The notes under the pieces are model-generated. The model was given only the letters and a program-made list of their open reading frames with translations, ran no database searches and was not told where the DNA came from. Below are positions 12,618 to 24,252 of a stretch of 64,000 bases of DNA, piece by piece. The stretch is from Fasciolopsis buskii (Eukaryota; Platyhelminthes; Trematoda; Plagiorchiida; Fasciolidae). The stretch covers positions 1 through 64,000 of the forward strand of contig LUCM01004676.1 of NCBI GenBank assembly GCA_008360955.1. Direction: 5' to 3'. Both the position numbers and the translations under genes were made by a program. Positions within the stretch are counted from its first letter, which is position 1. Each line of letters begins with the position of its first letter.

Positions 12618-12680
12618 CTGAACTGGGACGCGAACCCGGGACGAACGATTCTGAGTCGAACGCCTTGAGCGATGATATTA
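12618..12680 (-). repeat. tRNA-derived SINE head (candidate)
   Basis: On the minus strand GGGTTCGCGTCCC (12637-12625) matches the RNA polymerase III B box (GGTTCRANNCC). About 25 bases upstream TCGCTCAAGGCG (12672-12661) resembles an A box. Between them CTCAGAA could form a seven-base anticodon loop. The acceptor stem does not close cleanly, so a SINE or tRNA relic fits better than a functional tRNA. Confidence 0.45.
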
Positions 12681-15600
12681 CATGGCGAATTATTTCATGA
12701 AAACTTTCTATCTCATACAACAACACAACAAATACTTGTTTTTCCAGTTTATTGTGACGCACCATACGTCTTGCGAAGATCCTTGACGAAGGCACAAATG
12801 ATCGTTATTGGCGTTCGCGGACGCTTATTTGACAAGCAACTAACCATCTAGACTTCGACTACACTTAGTGCAATTTCTGCAAAATAACAAACAATCCCAA
12901 TTCGTCGTCGAGCTGTACACTGGATTTCCCACTATTTCTTGCATTGCGCATAAGATCAGGTCAGATAGTTATAGCGTGCGGTTGTGGATTCCTAAGAAAG
13001 CGAACTTTTTTACCCCAAGCAAGCTGGGAACGATAAGCCTACAAAACAATCATGAATTTATTTGGCTGCACTTTTAGAAAATTGCTCCGCTCATTTTCCC
13101 CCGAGTTAACACCCACCTTGGGATTCATCCGTTTTCCATATGTTGTGATCATCATTAAAATGCACACAGTAACAGTGCAGATCCAAGGAAACCAAAATGT
13201 TTGTTGTTTGTTTCTTTTGCTTTCATTCATCTTTTCTCATTAACTCTACCTAGCCATACGTCTGCCCTCGTTGTACTGTTTTGCTTGGCGCAGTCTGAAA
13301 ACACAATTATATGTATATATATATGTATGTTTGTTACTCATAAGTAGCCCAAAATGCAGGGCGAAATGTTTTGGAATCAGTCAACCACTAAGTTCTTCAA
13401 GTTTGTCCTTGCTGTAATTTGCATCGGTTTTTCTAGACTTGCTGATATGCTTTTTCATTGAAGTTACTTAAAGTGATGCCCTACGGGGACTCCTTCTCAA
13501 GTTCGTTACGTGTTATGAAGCAGAACGTTGATATATACGAATTTGGAGACCCTAAGAAACGTCTTTTCTTTTCCTTGGTATGTTTTGCATGCTGGTGGAT
13601 GAACAAAATTCCCCGGTAGCATGCGACCGGTTTCGCGGCTACTGCCGCTCGTCAAGTATGTGCACCCGGCACTTTGTATCCCACCGTCTCTTTAAAATTA
13701 TTCGCCCGGGGGTTATCGAGTATTAGCCGGGTGCCCTTCATACCACTAACTGAATTGTTCCTAAATCTATTTGGTCAACACTTATCAGCGTGTGAGAAAT
13801 TTGCTCACGCATCCTCTGCACAACAATCTTTTAAAGTGTCGCTCTCGTATTTTTACACGATCCGCTTTTCGTTCCATACCATCTGGAATCAACAACTGCA
13901 GGAACCCCTCCGTTTCATATTTAGCTCCAATTTTGACAAATCGTGACCGCGTTTCAGCCGAATTTCTGAGCAACATAGTGTGCTCTGATTATTTCTCGAT
14001 GAGTTTTTATATTTTTCACGAGGTATTGAGTGCATTTTGATTTTAATTATTAATTTTCAGACTGAAATATGACGTTATTTATTGTACGCCAAAGTCTATA
14101 CAGTACAATACAATATTAGTGCACTCTTTCCCTACTTTCTCACTCGGATGAATCACCATGTGATTCTTAAACAAAATTATCATCCCCTTAAGCTCCTAAC
14201 GGGTGAAATGAGGTTATGGTGTGATGAGTTTACTGGGTTCATGAGAATGAGGAGCGCGCAATAAGGCAACACAGTGGGACTGGCAAGTTGGCCTCAGACG
14301 TTGTCTTGTTGAAACGTCTTAGACTTCCGTAACTGTATTAGACCACATCCGCTTGTGGTTATGACAAATAACCGGTAATCTCGCAGTCAGCAGGACACGA
14401 AAATGTCGGAATTATTATGTTGCAGGGATATTGGCTGCGCAAAAGCATTGTCGACAAGAGTAGACTTAAAGTTTATTTACATGTTTCCAAACCGATTGCA
14501 CCATAGGGCTTCAGTATCGCGGTAAAGTAATCACTTAAACGGATGCAAGGTAAAGTGACAGGCAACCTATCTAGGAATACTCGGCCGCAAAGACGGGCTG
14601 TCAAGTTTTCCCTAAAGGATTCGTCCAATGCACATTGGTAACGTTTGCCTAAATCCAAATAAGCTGACGAGTGAGATAGGGGTGCTTTTTCTCAGTCAAT
14701 TTCAGTCATCTCAAAGCTGATTGACTTTTCACGTTCAACAAATTGGACAATACTTTCTTTATGGCACTTCGCTGGCAAACTTATACAGAAACTGTTGGTG
14801 GGCTAATTGACGTAGAAACGGCGTTTCTTTGTAATAAGCTAATCATACTAATCAAAAATATTAGGTTCATGTAGTTCATCCCCTGTTGGGTCCCCCGAGA
14901 GAAATTTTCAGTAGATATCTGGAGACCGAGAAAATTCTTGAAATATTAGTAGATGCAAAAGAAACACCTGCCACAAAGAGCGATTATAGTGTGTACCACC
15001 CGACTACATACGCATCTGTGACACTCAATGCATCGCAGAATATGAAGGTGTCAAATGTTGTCTGAGACAGCCTGAGACGGCATTTAACGGTTTGCATATA
15101 AATCATCCCAATTCACTTTTGCTACCATGGTACACTTAGTATCTACTGAGTAAGATTACGGCAACAGTTGGAAAATTGTCCGGATGCTATCATTCGCCCA
15201 TAAAGGTGCTTTTGATAGTCTTGACAAACCAGAGTTGTCCTCCGAATCAGGGTTGATCAGAGCTCACGCAGACCGATTCGTGACGTTTTCACTTACCTAG
15301 TACGGTTTACGTCCTTAAATTGGGTGACATTCTATCAACTAACTGTCACTGTTGCCTTCTTCTTTTATTTATTCTCCTTTTACGTTGACGCGGATTCTTA
15401 CTTCATCTTCACTTCTCACTTGAGAGCATGCAAATAATCTTTCTGAGTCCGGGCTTTCCAGACCAGAGGCCACTCCCATAACTCAAGTTTCGGATTCCTG
15501 CTTACATTCATGTGAACATATGGCAAATATGTTGTATCATATATCGCTCTTCTGCTTACTTATTTCGCGAAGGATTTCTCAAGACTGCGAAACAGCCTGA

Positions 15601-16672
15601 ATCCAAGATGTTAATCCGTTTTCAGCGTTCTTTCTTTTTGGAAGTTGCGCTTACATCGGATCAATGTTGTTTGCCTGTTTGGTTCGAATCGCTAAAATGG
15701 GCACCTCTAAATGCGCAAATCAACCTCTGACATGATCTAACTGAACAGAATAAAATTTTTTTGGCGAACTTCATAAAAGATATTCAAAGAAACCTCATTA
15801 TGAACTTCAAATAACTTGGGTGACGCACGTCGATGACGGAGACAAAACAGATATTTGTTTAGAAACAGGCTGATTGTCCTTTAAGAATTCGGTAATCACA
15901 AAGGCCAAGGGGTTACACTAAGTCAGGCAATGCACCTTGTATGCTCTGTCTTGCGAAACATGAGTCGATAGCAGTGAGTTGGCACAATATTCGCTCACAC
16001 TTCATGTGGGTCCACGACAATCGATAAACAGACCCACAGAATTTCATCGGTTTTTGTAACGTGCGCGCACAGAGGGGCCCTCATTCAGTCCATTCGTTAT
16101 GGATGGAGGCTTATCGAAGTGTTCACACGACAGGTTACTGGGTGACCGAGCAACAAGGTCAACATGCCCTCTTCCGGTGAAACGCCATCGGTAAGAAAGA
16201 CCAAAAGAGGACACTGTGGGAATGGCCAGTCACTGGCAGCAGATCTTCCGAGATCAGTCAAAGTAGCAAGTCACTAGATGATTTGACTTTCCAGATGGAA
16301 AGTATTACTGTTATCTTTCCAAACGCATGTAACTATTTCATATGAAAACGCAGTACAAGCAATTGTAAATAGCGATGTCTGGTACCTGAAAATTAGTGGC
16401 TTAATAACATAATCAAATCAACCAATAGGTTGTTTTACGGTCACGTGAAAAAGTTTCGTTTAACGAAGGCTTTACTTCTCTGGATTTTAGTGAATTTTGT
16501 TAAATTAATCATGGATTAATTTGTGCTACCATGTAAATCACCACGCTTGAAAGACAGAGTAGTTCCATGTAATTACATACATTTGTGCATCCGATTTGCG
16601 GGTGAGGGATTTCACTTTAGTGCGATGTAACTACTTAAGAAACTTTTATAAATTTTTGGTGGGCTGAAGTCT
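12681..16672. other. No recognisable gene
   Basis: The stretch contains a short TA/TG-rich run at about 13305-13329 and the hammerhead-like fold at 13572-13671, described separately. Open frames at 13674-14040, 14473-14658 and 15512-15730 do not resemble any family I know. Confidence 0.4.
13572..13671 (-). ncRNA. Hammerhead-ribozyme-like fold (degenerate candidate)
   Basis: On the minus strand the order is: outer strand GGTGCACATAC, TTGACGA, a perfect 5 bp hairpin GCGGC-agta-GCCGC, GAAA, a second hairpin CCGGT-cgcatgct-ACCGG, then GGAATTTTG and CCACC, which can pair with the initial GGTG. This is the type I hammerhead layout (stem I, CUGANGA, stem II, GAAA, stem III). Departures are C3 to U and G instead of UH before the cleavage site, so it would be inactive. 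Penelope-like elements are known to carry hammerheads in their terminal repeats, and Penelope fragments lie 2.5 kb away. Confidence 0.35.
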
Positions 16673-16704
<32 letters not shown>

Positions 16705-16724
16705 ATATATATATATATATATAG
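16673..16724. repeat. (TA)n microsatellite
   Basis: An almost uninterrupted TA run with single TG and AA interruptions. Confidence 0.95.
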
Positions 16725-16936
16725 TGTCTCACCAGAATCGAATCTGTAGCAACAGGAGTGTGCATGAAAGCTCTCCGTCGAAGAGTCCACAGAAGACCCG
16801 CAACTGCGATTCGTTGATAATTCTCGTCTTTGTCTGTGTAAGTTGGACTGAGCCAACCTTAGGAACGAGGGCAGAATGCCCCAGAATATGCATATGTATG
16901 CATAGAAGCAGGAAGTAGTATCTGGATGTGTGAACA

Positions 16937-16986
<50 letters not shown>

Positions 16987-16987
16987 T
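16937..16987. repeat. (TA)n microsatellite left of the assembly gap
   Basis: A TA run with one TG interruption, followed by the unit ttacaggtgagaatgcgtac, which recurs at 17164 beyond the gap. Confidence 0.95.
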
Positions 16988-17020
16988 ACAGGTGAGAATG
17001 CGTACACTGTGTTATAATGT

Positions 17021-17139
17021 NNNNNNNNNNNNNNNNNNNNNNNNNNNNNNNNNNNNNNNNNNNNNNNNNNNNNNNNNNNNNNNNNNNNNNNNNNNNNNNN
17101 NNNNNNNNNNNNNNNNNNNNNNNNNNNNNNNNNNNNNNN
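17021..17139. other. Assembly gap (119 N)
   Basis: An unresolved run of N between two near-identical flanks. Any open frame crossing it is meaningless. Confidence 1.
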
Positions 17140-17249
17140 TATATATATATATATATATATATATTACAGGTGAGAATGCGTACACTGAGTTATAATGTTT
17201 ATTGTGCCGTTTCGATCCAAAATAGGACTCGGTTTCAAACGTGAATGAC

Positions 17250-17280
<31 letters not shown>
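17140..17280. repeat. (TA)n runs and second copy of the gap-flanking unit
   Basis: TA runs lie at 17140-17164 and 17250-17280. Bases 17164-17199 repeat 16986-17020 (ttacaggtgagaatgcgtac, then ttataatgt) with one difference. The unit is therefore tandemly repeated, and the TA arrays probably caused the gap. Confidence 0.9.
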
Positions 17281-20200
17281 GGCAAACAGAGGGGGAGACA
17301 GATGGAAAAAGGTAAAGAGGTCTGGAGAAAGGTTGTTTATAACAAGAGGGCAAATTATCCTCTTTGAAGCAGCACTTTTCAGTCCAATGCTCTCGTTTCA
17401 CTTAAGTGCTCTTCCACACCGGCCTAAGTTATGCGATTTGCGTTGTCTAAATAAGAAGGCTGCCCACTTAACAAGGATGGCAGTGGCAAATGCTTGCTGA
17501 CCGCTGGGAAGTCCTAGTGACTCGAAAGGTTTTTCACTGTGAGCAGTAAATGTTAGTCTCAACTGTTTCTTTCAACCACGTAGTGTCAAAGGAAAGTCAT
17601 TTACTTTAGTATCAGCCGAAGGCTCTGACAAAATGATGCACAATCAGAAGCAGTGCTGCACATGTAAGAACGTAATGGGCCACTTCTCAAATGCAAGAAA
17701 CCGTTCTGGTTTATTCTATTCTTTTTACGCGCATGCGTGCCAGATGTTGGGTGGGGTAGCTTTTGTGCGCATTTATTCTGGAGAAAAAGTGCCGAAATTT
17801 AACACTGGCAAATAATTGCAAGCGAAAAAACGTATAATCCAGAATGAAGACTGTGCGTTGGCTCCAGTGGGTTAATGCCAGACAAAAATCAGTCCGCTTG
17901 TTCATGAATTCATTTAGCAGAAAATGAACGAGGACAGTTGTAGCTGTTCGGGAGTCGAAATTCTTCCGCAAAATACGCCATCAGCAAGGTGCCAGACAAC
18001 ATTCAATCAGCCCGTAGGTAATTACTTTACTGACATTATTCAATTACGGAATCGCGTATTCCACACGCGTATTCACAATCCGATTATCGAACTCCACTTC
18101 CACACTATTCAATTATTGATGACGTGTTGCATACCATTCACACTAGGCAGATAACCTATTAGCCATGGACATGTTCTTATGCCGTTTAGGTAGCCAGAGT
18201 CATCGATTACCCTGGGAAATCAATAATAATGGAATGTGCCCATGCTTTGCCTTTTTGTTTCACAACGTGTTTGTTCCTATAACGGTTTCCGTTCATGTTC
18301 ATGATTATTTCTCACACGAGATTGGACGACCCAGAGCAATTCAAGGATTCGCACACCGACACAGCGGTCGTCGGAGTACAAGAAACTGCTTGGGATTTAT
18401 GACTTCAGAAGTCGGCGAAAATCAAGCTCGCAAGAACAAATAATCAAAATAATTTAGCGATGACTTCCAGCGGTATTCGTAAGTGATTAATTTATCATAA
18501 TGAACAAAAACAACCTTCGCAGTTTACCAACATAAGGCTGAAGGTGTGATATTTGTCCTTGTTTGGAGTTTGAGCTATCAATCAAAAACTTCACCGAAAG
18601 ACTTGGAATTAGGGTAGCACGACTGACGAAAATTGATGGCTAAGTTCAAAACATTCTGATGAATTCAGGTATGTGGAACAAATTGGGAAAATATCCCGAT
18701 CGCTGTAGGTTTCGCCGAGTTTCTCAAAATTCCAAGGCTACCGAAAGTAGCATTACGAAGAATTTATTTACTATGTAAAGAAAAATTTAACAGGATGATA
18801 GTTACTGCAGAATGGATGCAGGAAAAATGATGATAAAGCCTCGCAGGCCACCTCGAAATAGTCCATTGCTCGTAAATGAAATTTTTTGCCTCAGCCTTAT
18901 TTATTGCAGGAGATTAGGAAAACACTCCTCTAACGGGGAAATTCCGATAATAAAAACCAAGCCTCTGACGTTTTGAAGAAGAGATCGATGCAGGAATAAA
19001 TGAGTAATAGGTAGGGAGCGGTTTTCTGCCAAGCATTTTAGTAAACAGGCTCGACAGAAGTAAAAGAAGCTCCTGGACCTTTTGTTTGCCGTTCACAAAC
19101 TGTGAAACGACATCCATAATGATCTCTCTAGATTACCATTAAACTTTTTTAGATTATAGTTTGTGCACGGTCAAATTGGTTCGATTGTGCTGGTCACACA
19201 GTTTCTTCGGCAGCATTATTTTCAGACCAAATCAACCTCTCCCATGGATCGCAACTCGATTGCCGGTTACCCCGCATGCTTTGTTGGGAGCATTTAAACA
19301 CAACTAGTTTCAGTGCGAACAGTCTTGTACTCAAGTTTCCATTTAACTTGGATTGAAATTCAGTGGTCCATTATCTTGGCTATTAAACCCAGCCTCTTCC
19401 AATCAGCGCCTCTTGAAATAGAGCAACAGTCATGCGTAGTAGAACCCAGAGCCACAATGCTGACGGACATAACCAAAATTTATTAAAATCTCATTCATCA
19501 CCAGGATAGCCTGTCACCTCTACCACAAACAACTATATAAAATCCATGAGTGTCCTTCTTCATGATCACTTACCGATCTTTTGTGGCCATTGGCTCTGTC
19601 GTATTAAAACAACAACCGTCAATGAACATTTAATAATATATATATATGTATATATTTAATTCATGCATATACTCCTTGCTATGGTTCTTCGCTTTAAATG
19701 GTCTGTTCGCTCAGTCGGCTCTTAGACCTTGTTTTTAGCCTTTGTGTATATTGAACCGATTCTCGACTCCACTCCTAATTCATCGAATCTTAATGGTTTT
19801 TCGGTGCTCTTTCTTCCCTTCCACTGCACTTGGAAAAGTTACTGTTTATTATTTCTTCATGTCCAGCATTCCGATACTTTTTTCTCCAAATGTTTTGTTG
19901 TTTTCTTTGTGCTCATAGCCTACCCTTCTTCTTTCAGTTTCAGATATAATCGGAGTCAAATGATTCTGCCAACCCCTGGATCACACAAGAACCTTGTATG
20001 CTCATTCAGTTGGATTTTATGCAAAGTTGTTCTGTTGTTGTTACTTTCTGGTATTTCTGAACTACTTGTCAAATCCCTGTTTTCCTCGTCAAACCTCGAG
20101 TTTTATTTAACGTGCAGACTTAGGTCATTTTGTCACCGTCTGACATTGGTGTTGTTTTCACCGGTAGTCATTCTGACATGTGCAAAGTTTCGCGCCGTAC

Positions 20201-22309
20201 GATTAACGACGTAATCACTAACCATTCCTTCATTCATGCATCCCGAACCTCTCCAAAAACAAACTATCACTATTATTTGCGTTAAAAAACTGACTAGGTG
20301 AAGTACCAATTAGGAATCATTTGTGTCTGTAAAATAAAGTGAAAATAAGGCATTACGTCGACATATGTGTCAAGACAGTCGACAGCAGCTTTTTCAATGA
20401 CCTCAGGAGGATCAGATATAAACTCTTTGAGATAAAGTCATTTTCCCGCACCGAAAAAGTGAAAGTCATTGGAAATTGGAATGGTCGCAACTGCAAACCA
20501 TTGGTTGGGAATCTGATAGTTGAACAGAGATTCCTTTCTCAGCTTCATGCAAGCGGCCGAGATTTTGTGAACAACGTACATAAGATGTCTGTCAGAACTG
20601 TGGGGAACGGTGGGGTATGATGTGGATTCATAGGCAACTTAAATCGCACGAGGAATAAGAAGCGTAGAAATTAAACAAAATGTTTGAATAAATAATAATT
20701 TGCAACTTGCAACTTTTGAAATGAGTTGCTAGTTGATGATTAGAAGTTTTCAGGCATTTACTCGTATGCTGTTAGACTCTGAACAGAAAATATACATCCT
20801 CAGTTTGGAGTGAATTGGTTAGTGTCCAAAGAATAGTATTCATCCAAAGCCTTAGAGATTTCTCTCCCCGCCGCCAAATGAGTCTTAAGCTATACGAAGC
20901 TGCTCAGTGCATAGCTGCAATCATTTGTTCTACGTTAGTTTTCTTGTCCTTGTAGTGCACAGTACCTAATTCAAAAAGGATATTTGAACACTTTTCGGTA
21001 TCTCTTCAAGAAGGATTAATGTGTACAACGAACGGTGTAGTTCGGCAGTCTATGAAGGATAGCTGTCGCTGGATGGGTCCAATGACACCCTCCCAACAGA
21101 CCTTAGAAACCCCTGGTTTCACATCAGGGGATTACTTAGACAGTTGCTTATGACACTCGGGGCTATTGCACTCTAATTTGTAAAACCGGAATTGTGAAAG
21201 CAAGTCAGTCTTATGCAGCCGCCGTGATATGCTTGCCTCAGTCCCAAGTTTAAATGCCACCTGCCTGCTCGTTCTTGTGCACTCTCGTCGCTTATTTCCA
21301 CCCTCGATTTCGCAACTGTCTTGTTGCAGTTCGTACACATCTTACATAATTTTGTTGTACACTAATTTTGCCACAACCACTTGCGTTAGCATGCGCTAGC
21401 GAGCCCAGAGCTTTGCTGGGCACTTACATATTTACTGTAAACTATGGTTGTGTATCTTCTCTTGGCTGTTAGACATAATATACGTCAATTTTTGAGGTGA
21501 TTGTATCGAAATGTTATCTCTTTCTGTTAAAGTGTGAACCATAGCGGTTTATTTGTTTGTCACTGTGGGGACTAAATCTCACTTTTGCATGTGCTCGTGC
21601 TGATTACTTTACTGGGCCGGAAATGATACACTTTGATTTTTGTTTCTGTACGCTTTACACTCGACTTCTAACAGCTTGATCAAAATCACTGTGTTCCGGT
21701 GCTGGGATCACGATTTTTGAGTCTCCTCACCAACGGTCAACTTCCTCATTTGACCGACATCAGTTGGTTTTGACTCCATTAACAGAAATAATGATGCCGA
21801 TTATTGTACCTTTAATAAAGGGTGTGAGAAGCTGAGGGAAATGCAGGAACATCTCTTTATTTTATTTTGCTTACATCCTGAACGTATTCTTAAGTGTAAA
21901 TGAGCCACTTTATCAGCAGTTTACCTCAGTTATCCTTAAAACCAATAACAGACAAGTCCTGAGTGATTTACTGTTGACACAAAGCAGGATTTTAAAAGTC
22001 AAACTGAAAACGTTTTATTATTACCCATATCGGATTCAGATCCCTTTGAGAAATTATGGACTGTGATCAATGGTCCTAAAAATTGTCTACCTTGCAAAGG
22101 CAACTGTGCCCATAGTTTAGCAAGAAAATAAAACTCACTGAAGAAACCTTCAGACTACACCATTTCTTACAATATTTCCGAATTATGCCACAACTAAGCG
22201 GAATTACCCCGAAGTTCTTTAGAACGGTCATTCCACTAGCTCATTGAGACTTCGTTCACGAAGATCTGAACTACGATCCACCATACACGAGACATTTACC
22301 CAAACTTAC
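17281..22309. other. No recognisable gene; possible later exons of the minus-strand split gene
   Basis: Open frames here (for example 19729-20214 plus, 161 codons, and 20339-20620 plus) do not match any family I know. The first has the low-complexity hydrophobic composition of a non-coding frame. If the gene at 24127-22310 is real, its remaining exons should lie here on the minus strand; I found none with a compatible phase. A TA/TG run lies at about 19636-19657. Confidence 0.35.
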
Positions 22310-22455
22310 CGTGAAATACACCGGGTATCTGCCTGTTGCATTGTAACTTGAGGGAAAAGGCATGCTTGTCAGTTCTGGTGGTAGAATGGCGTGCCCTGTC
22401 TTGATTCCAAGAAGTTCAAAATAATTCCGAAATATGGTGTAAAACTGGAAGGGTC
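22310..22455 (-). CDS. Unidentified split gene, exon 3 (candidate)
   Basis: On the minus strand a good acceptor (aatatttttcag) leads into 146 bp that is open in one frame and ends at a consensus donor, ACG|gtaagt. The frame starts PFQFYTIFRNYFELLGIK and continues to SSYNATGRYPVYFT. Its first two bases complete a glycine codon with the last base of the exon ending at 23734, so the phases agree. I do not recognise the product; it contains one NxT sequon and several aromatic residues. The next exon was not found. Both splice sites are strong, but open frames of this length occur by chance in this DNA. Confidence 0.42.
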
Positions 22456-22624
22456 CTGAAAAATATTAGTTTATTCTTAAGGAAAGGTTTGGATACTATC
22501 GTGTTCTATTATTCATGGCAAGGTATTTGTAGGAGTCCATATATTAGCATGCCCTTAGGTCGTCGCCTATTTGGAATTTCATCAAAACATTTAATTTTAG
22601 TTGTGGATGATATAATGTTAATAA

Positions 22625-22688
22625 CACAGCGTTGTTGGTAGATGTAATGCGCCAACGCTTCGACCACCTTGGGTAGTCTTTCTCAAGG
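22625..22688 (-). ncRNA. Hammerhead-like hairpin (weak candidate)
   Basis: The minus strand reads CTTGAGAAA, a 7 bp hairpin GACTACC-caa-GGTGGTC, GAA, then GCGTTG, which can pair perfectly with CAACGC 18 bases on. The order of elements matches stem II, GAAN and stem III of a hammerhead, but core positions C3 and G8 are changed (to a pairable U and A), one extra A precedes the stem, and stem I is weak. Confidence 0.25.
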
Positions 22689-23733
22689 CACGTTTTACAA
22701 TCAAAAATTAAAAATTTAATTCTTTATTATTGGCCACTCACAAAATTAAAAAAACAAGCACTTCTTTGTCATTTTCGGATATATGACACACTACGGATTC
22801 TTTGTTTAGTCATGGAAATGACATTTGCCTGACGAGTAGCTTGATATTTCCGCAGTCTTCGTGAAATTGTGTATTAATTACTCATCTAGGTCAAGTCGGT
22901 CAAAAGTATATGCAGTCATTAATTTCCTTGCTTGACCGCTGTCAGGGGATTGTGACATACCTGGGGCTCAATAACTAAGCTTTTGGTTGTCGGGAATGAC
23001 TTTAAAAAATGCTGGCGTTGTCAGTCTGTCAAGACCAAGAGATCATTCAGTGAGGAGCACCGGCTAAGAAAAACTGCATTGATTCATTCGGTTTATCATA
23101 AGTTTACCAAATCGCGGGCATGGCGCTCTCGGACTAGTTTGTGTCTCAGTCATGCCACAGTCAAAACCTGAATGTTTCCATCTGTGGTGATTTTTTCAAT
23201 GGTTAGTGCAGTGGGATTAAACTTATTACTGGTACTATTTGTGAAGTATTTCCTTTCAAACTTCGGATTTCAACGGTGAAATTCAAGAGTCCCTGCACTG
23301 AGATTTAGGTATGGCAATAGATTTCCGATGAAAATTAAGGAAAAAAGTAAACTCGAGGTCAGTCATTTGAATCAATAATCTAATTTCAAAAGTAACCAAG
23401 GTCGTTGCACTTCCGGCAAAGCAACAGTTATTCCTAGGCCCCAAAATTGGTGAACATTCAGCGCAAGTGATGGTCTGTTCAAAAACAACCCGCTTAGGCT
23501 AACTTCTATGATACGTAAGGTGTTCATCGGAGTTTTGCGCCCAAATTTGGAGGCAACAAGAATGCAGTGGTGAGGAGTTTTGCGGAAGATTAGATATAAA
23601 TACTGATAGCCGACTGAGCATCGGAACTGGACACTTAATCGTTTTGTCAGTTGATAGCACCAAAATGCATGATGAAGATCTACGGAAGTTATCTATGCAT
23701 TTCAGGAATCATCTATGAACAATATCTACTCAC

Positions 23734-23968
23734 CTCTTACAGCGTCTTCAACAGATGACCAGTGACTGCAAGCAGCACAGTTTACTTGCCAGTTATTCCG
23801 AATGGTCCCAAATAATTTGTTCCACTTGGGAACCACGAGGTATGATGATCTTCCCTTCCTGTCGTTGTAGATGGCTGAATTCCACCAAATTCCGTTTATT
23901 ATCTCACGACTAAATTCATCACGTGATACCAGACGAAACGGAAGTATCACAAAACACACGTTTAATTC
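23734..23968 (-). CDS. Unidentified split gene, exon 2 (candidate)
   Basis: Read on the minus strand: the acceptor actcactag is followed by 235 bp open in one frame (ELNVCFVILPFRLVSRDEF, then GIWWNSAIYNDRKGRSSY and VPKWNKLFGTIRNNW, ending CSHWSSVEDAVR). The donor is AGAG|gtgagt. Phase is 0 at the start and 1 at the end, compatible with both neighbouring candidate exons. The tryptophan-rich, mixed-charge composition looks protein-like. I cannot assign a family: no signal peptide or membrane segment is evident. Confidence comes from the matching phases of three consecutive segments, not from homology. Confidence 0.42.
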
Positions 23969-24043
23969 CTAGTGAGTCTAAGGATTGTGTGCAGAAGCAG
24001 AAGGATAACCAGATTATTAGTTAAAAGACCATAACCAACCTAC

Positions 24044-24127
24044 TTCCCAATTCGGCTGAGGAATAAAGTGAGCGATGGCTTTGCCATCGGGTAAACTAGC
24101 ATATTCCGGTATGGTTACGGACGGCAT
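24044..24127 (-). CDS. Unidentified split gene, first coding exon (candidate)
   Basis: The minus strand has a stop (TAA) immediately followed by ATG, then 28 codons reading MPSVTIPEYASLPDGKAIAH and ending PQPNWE at a donor, gaa|gtaggt. Phase 0 at the end fits the phase-0 start of the exon at 23968. The intron would be 75 bp. This start exon is the weakest of the three because of its shortness. If correct, the protein is cytosolic or nuclear, as the N-terminus is not hydrophobic. Confidence 0.33.
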
Positions 24128-24252
24128 TTAAGAAAGTAATTTACCTTAAGAGATGTTATCATCAGCTTAAAGGACGTCCACCGTCTATTATGCGAGTAAA
24201 AAGATAAGCGTTTTCTGGAAAACGAAATTCAAGGTCCTTCTCCTAACCCTAT

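Noticed and set aside
16926..17401. Open frames made of Y-I repeats across the TA arrays and the gap
   Set aside because: They are translations of TA dinucleotides and N.
17633..17815. A CxxCxxxxxH zinc-knuckle-like string (CCTCKNVMGHFSNAR) that might be retroviral-type gag
   Set aside because: The last cysteine is missing and no neighbouring gag, protease or polymerase blocks were found.
19729..20214. A 161-codon open frame on the plus strand
   Set aside because: The composition is dominated by L, F, S and C with no domain, and it has no splice or promoter context. It looks like a chance frame in pyrimidine-rich DNA.
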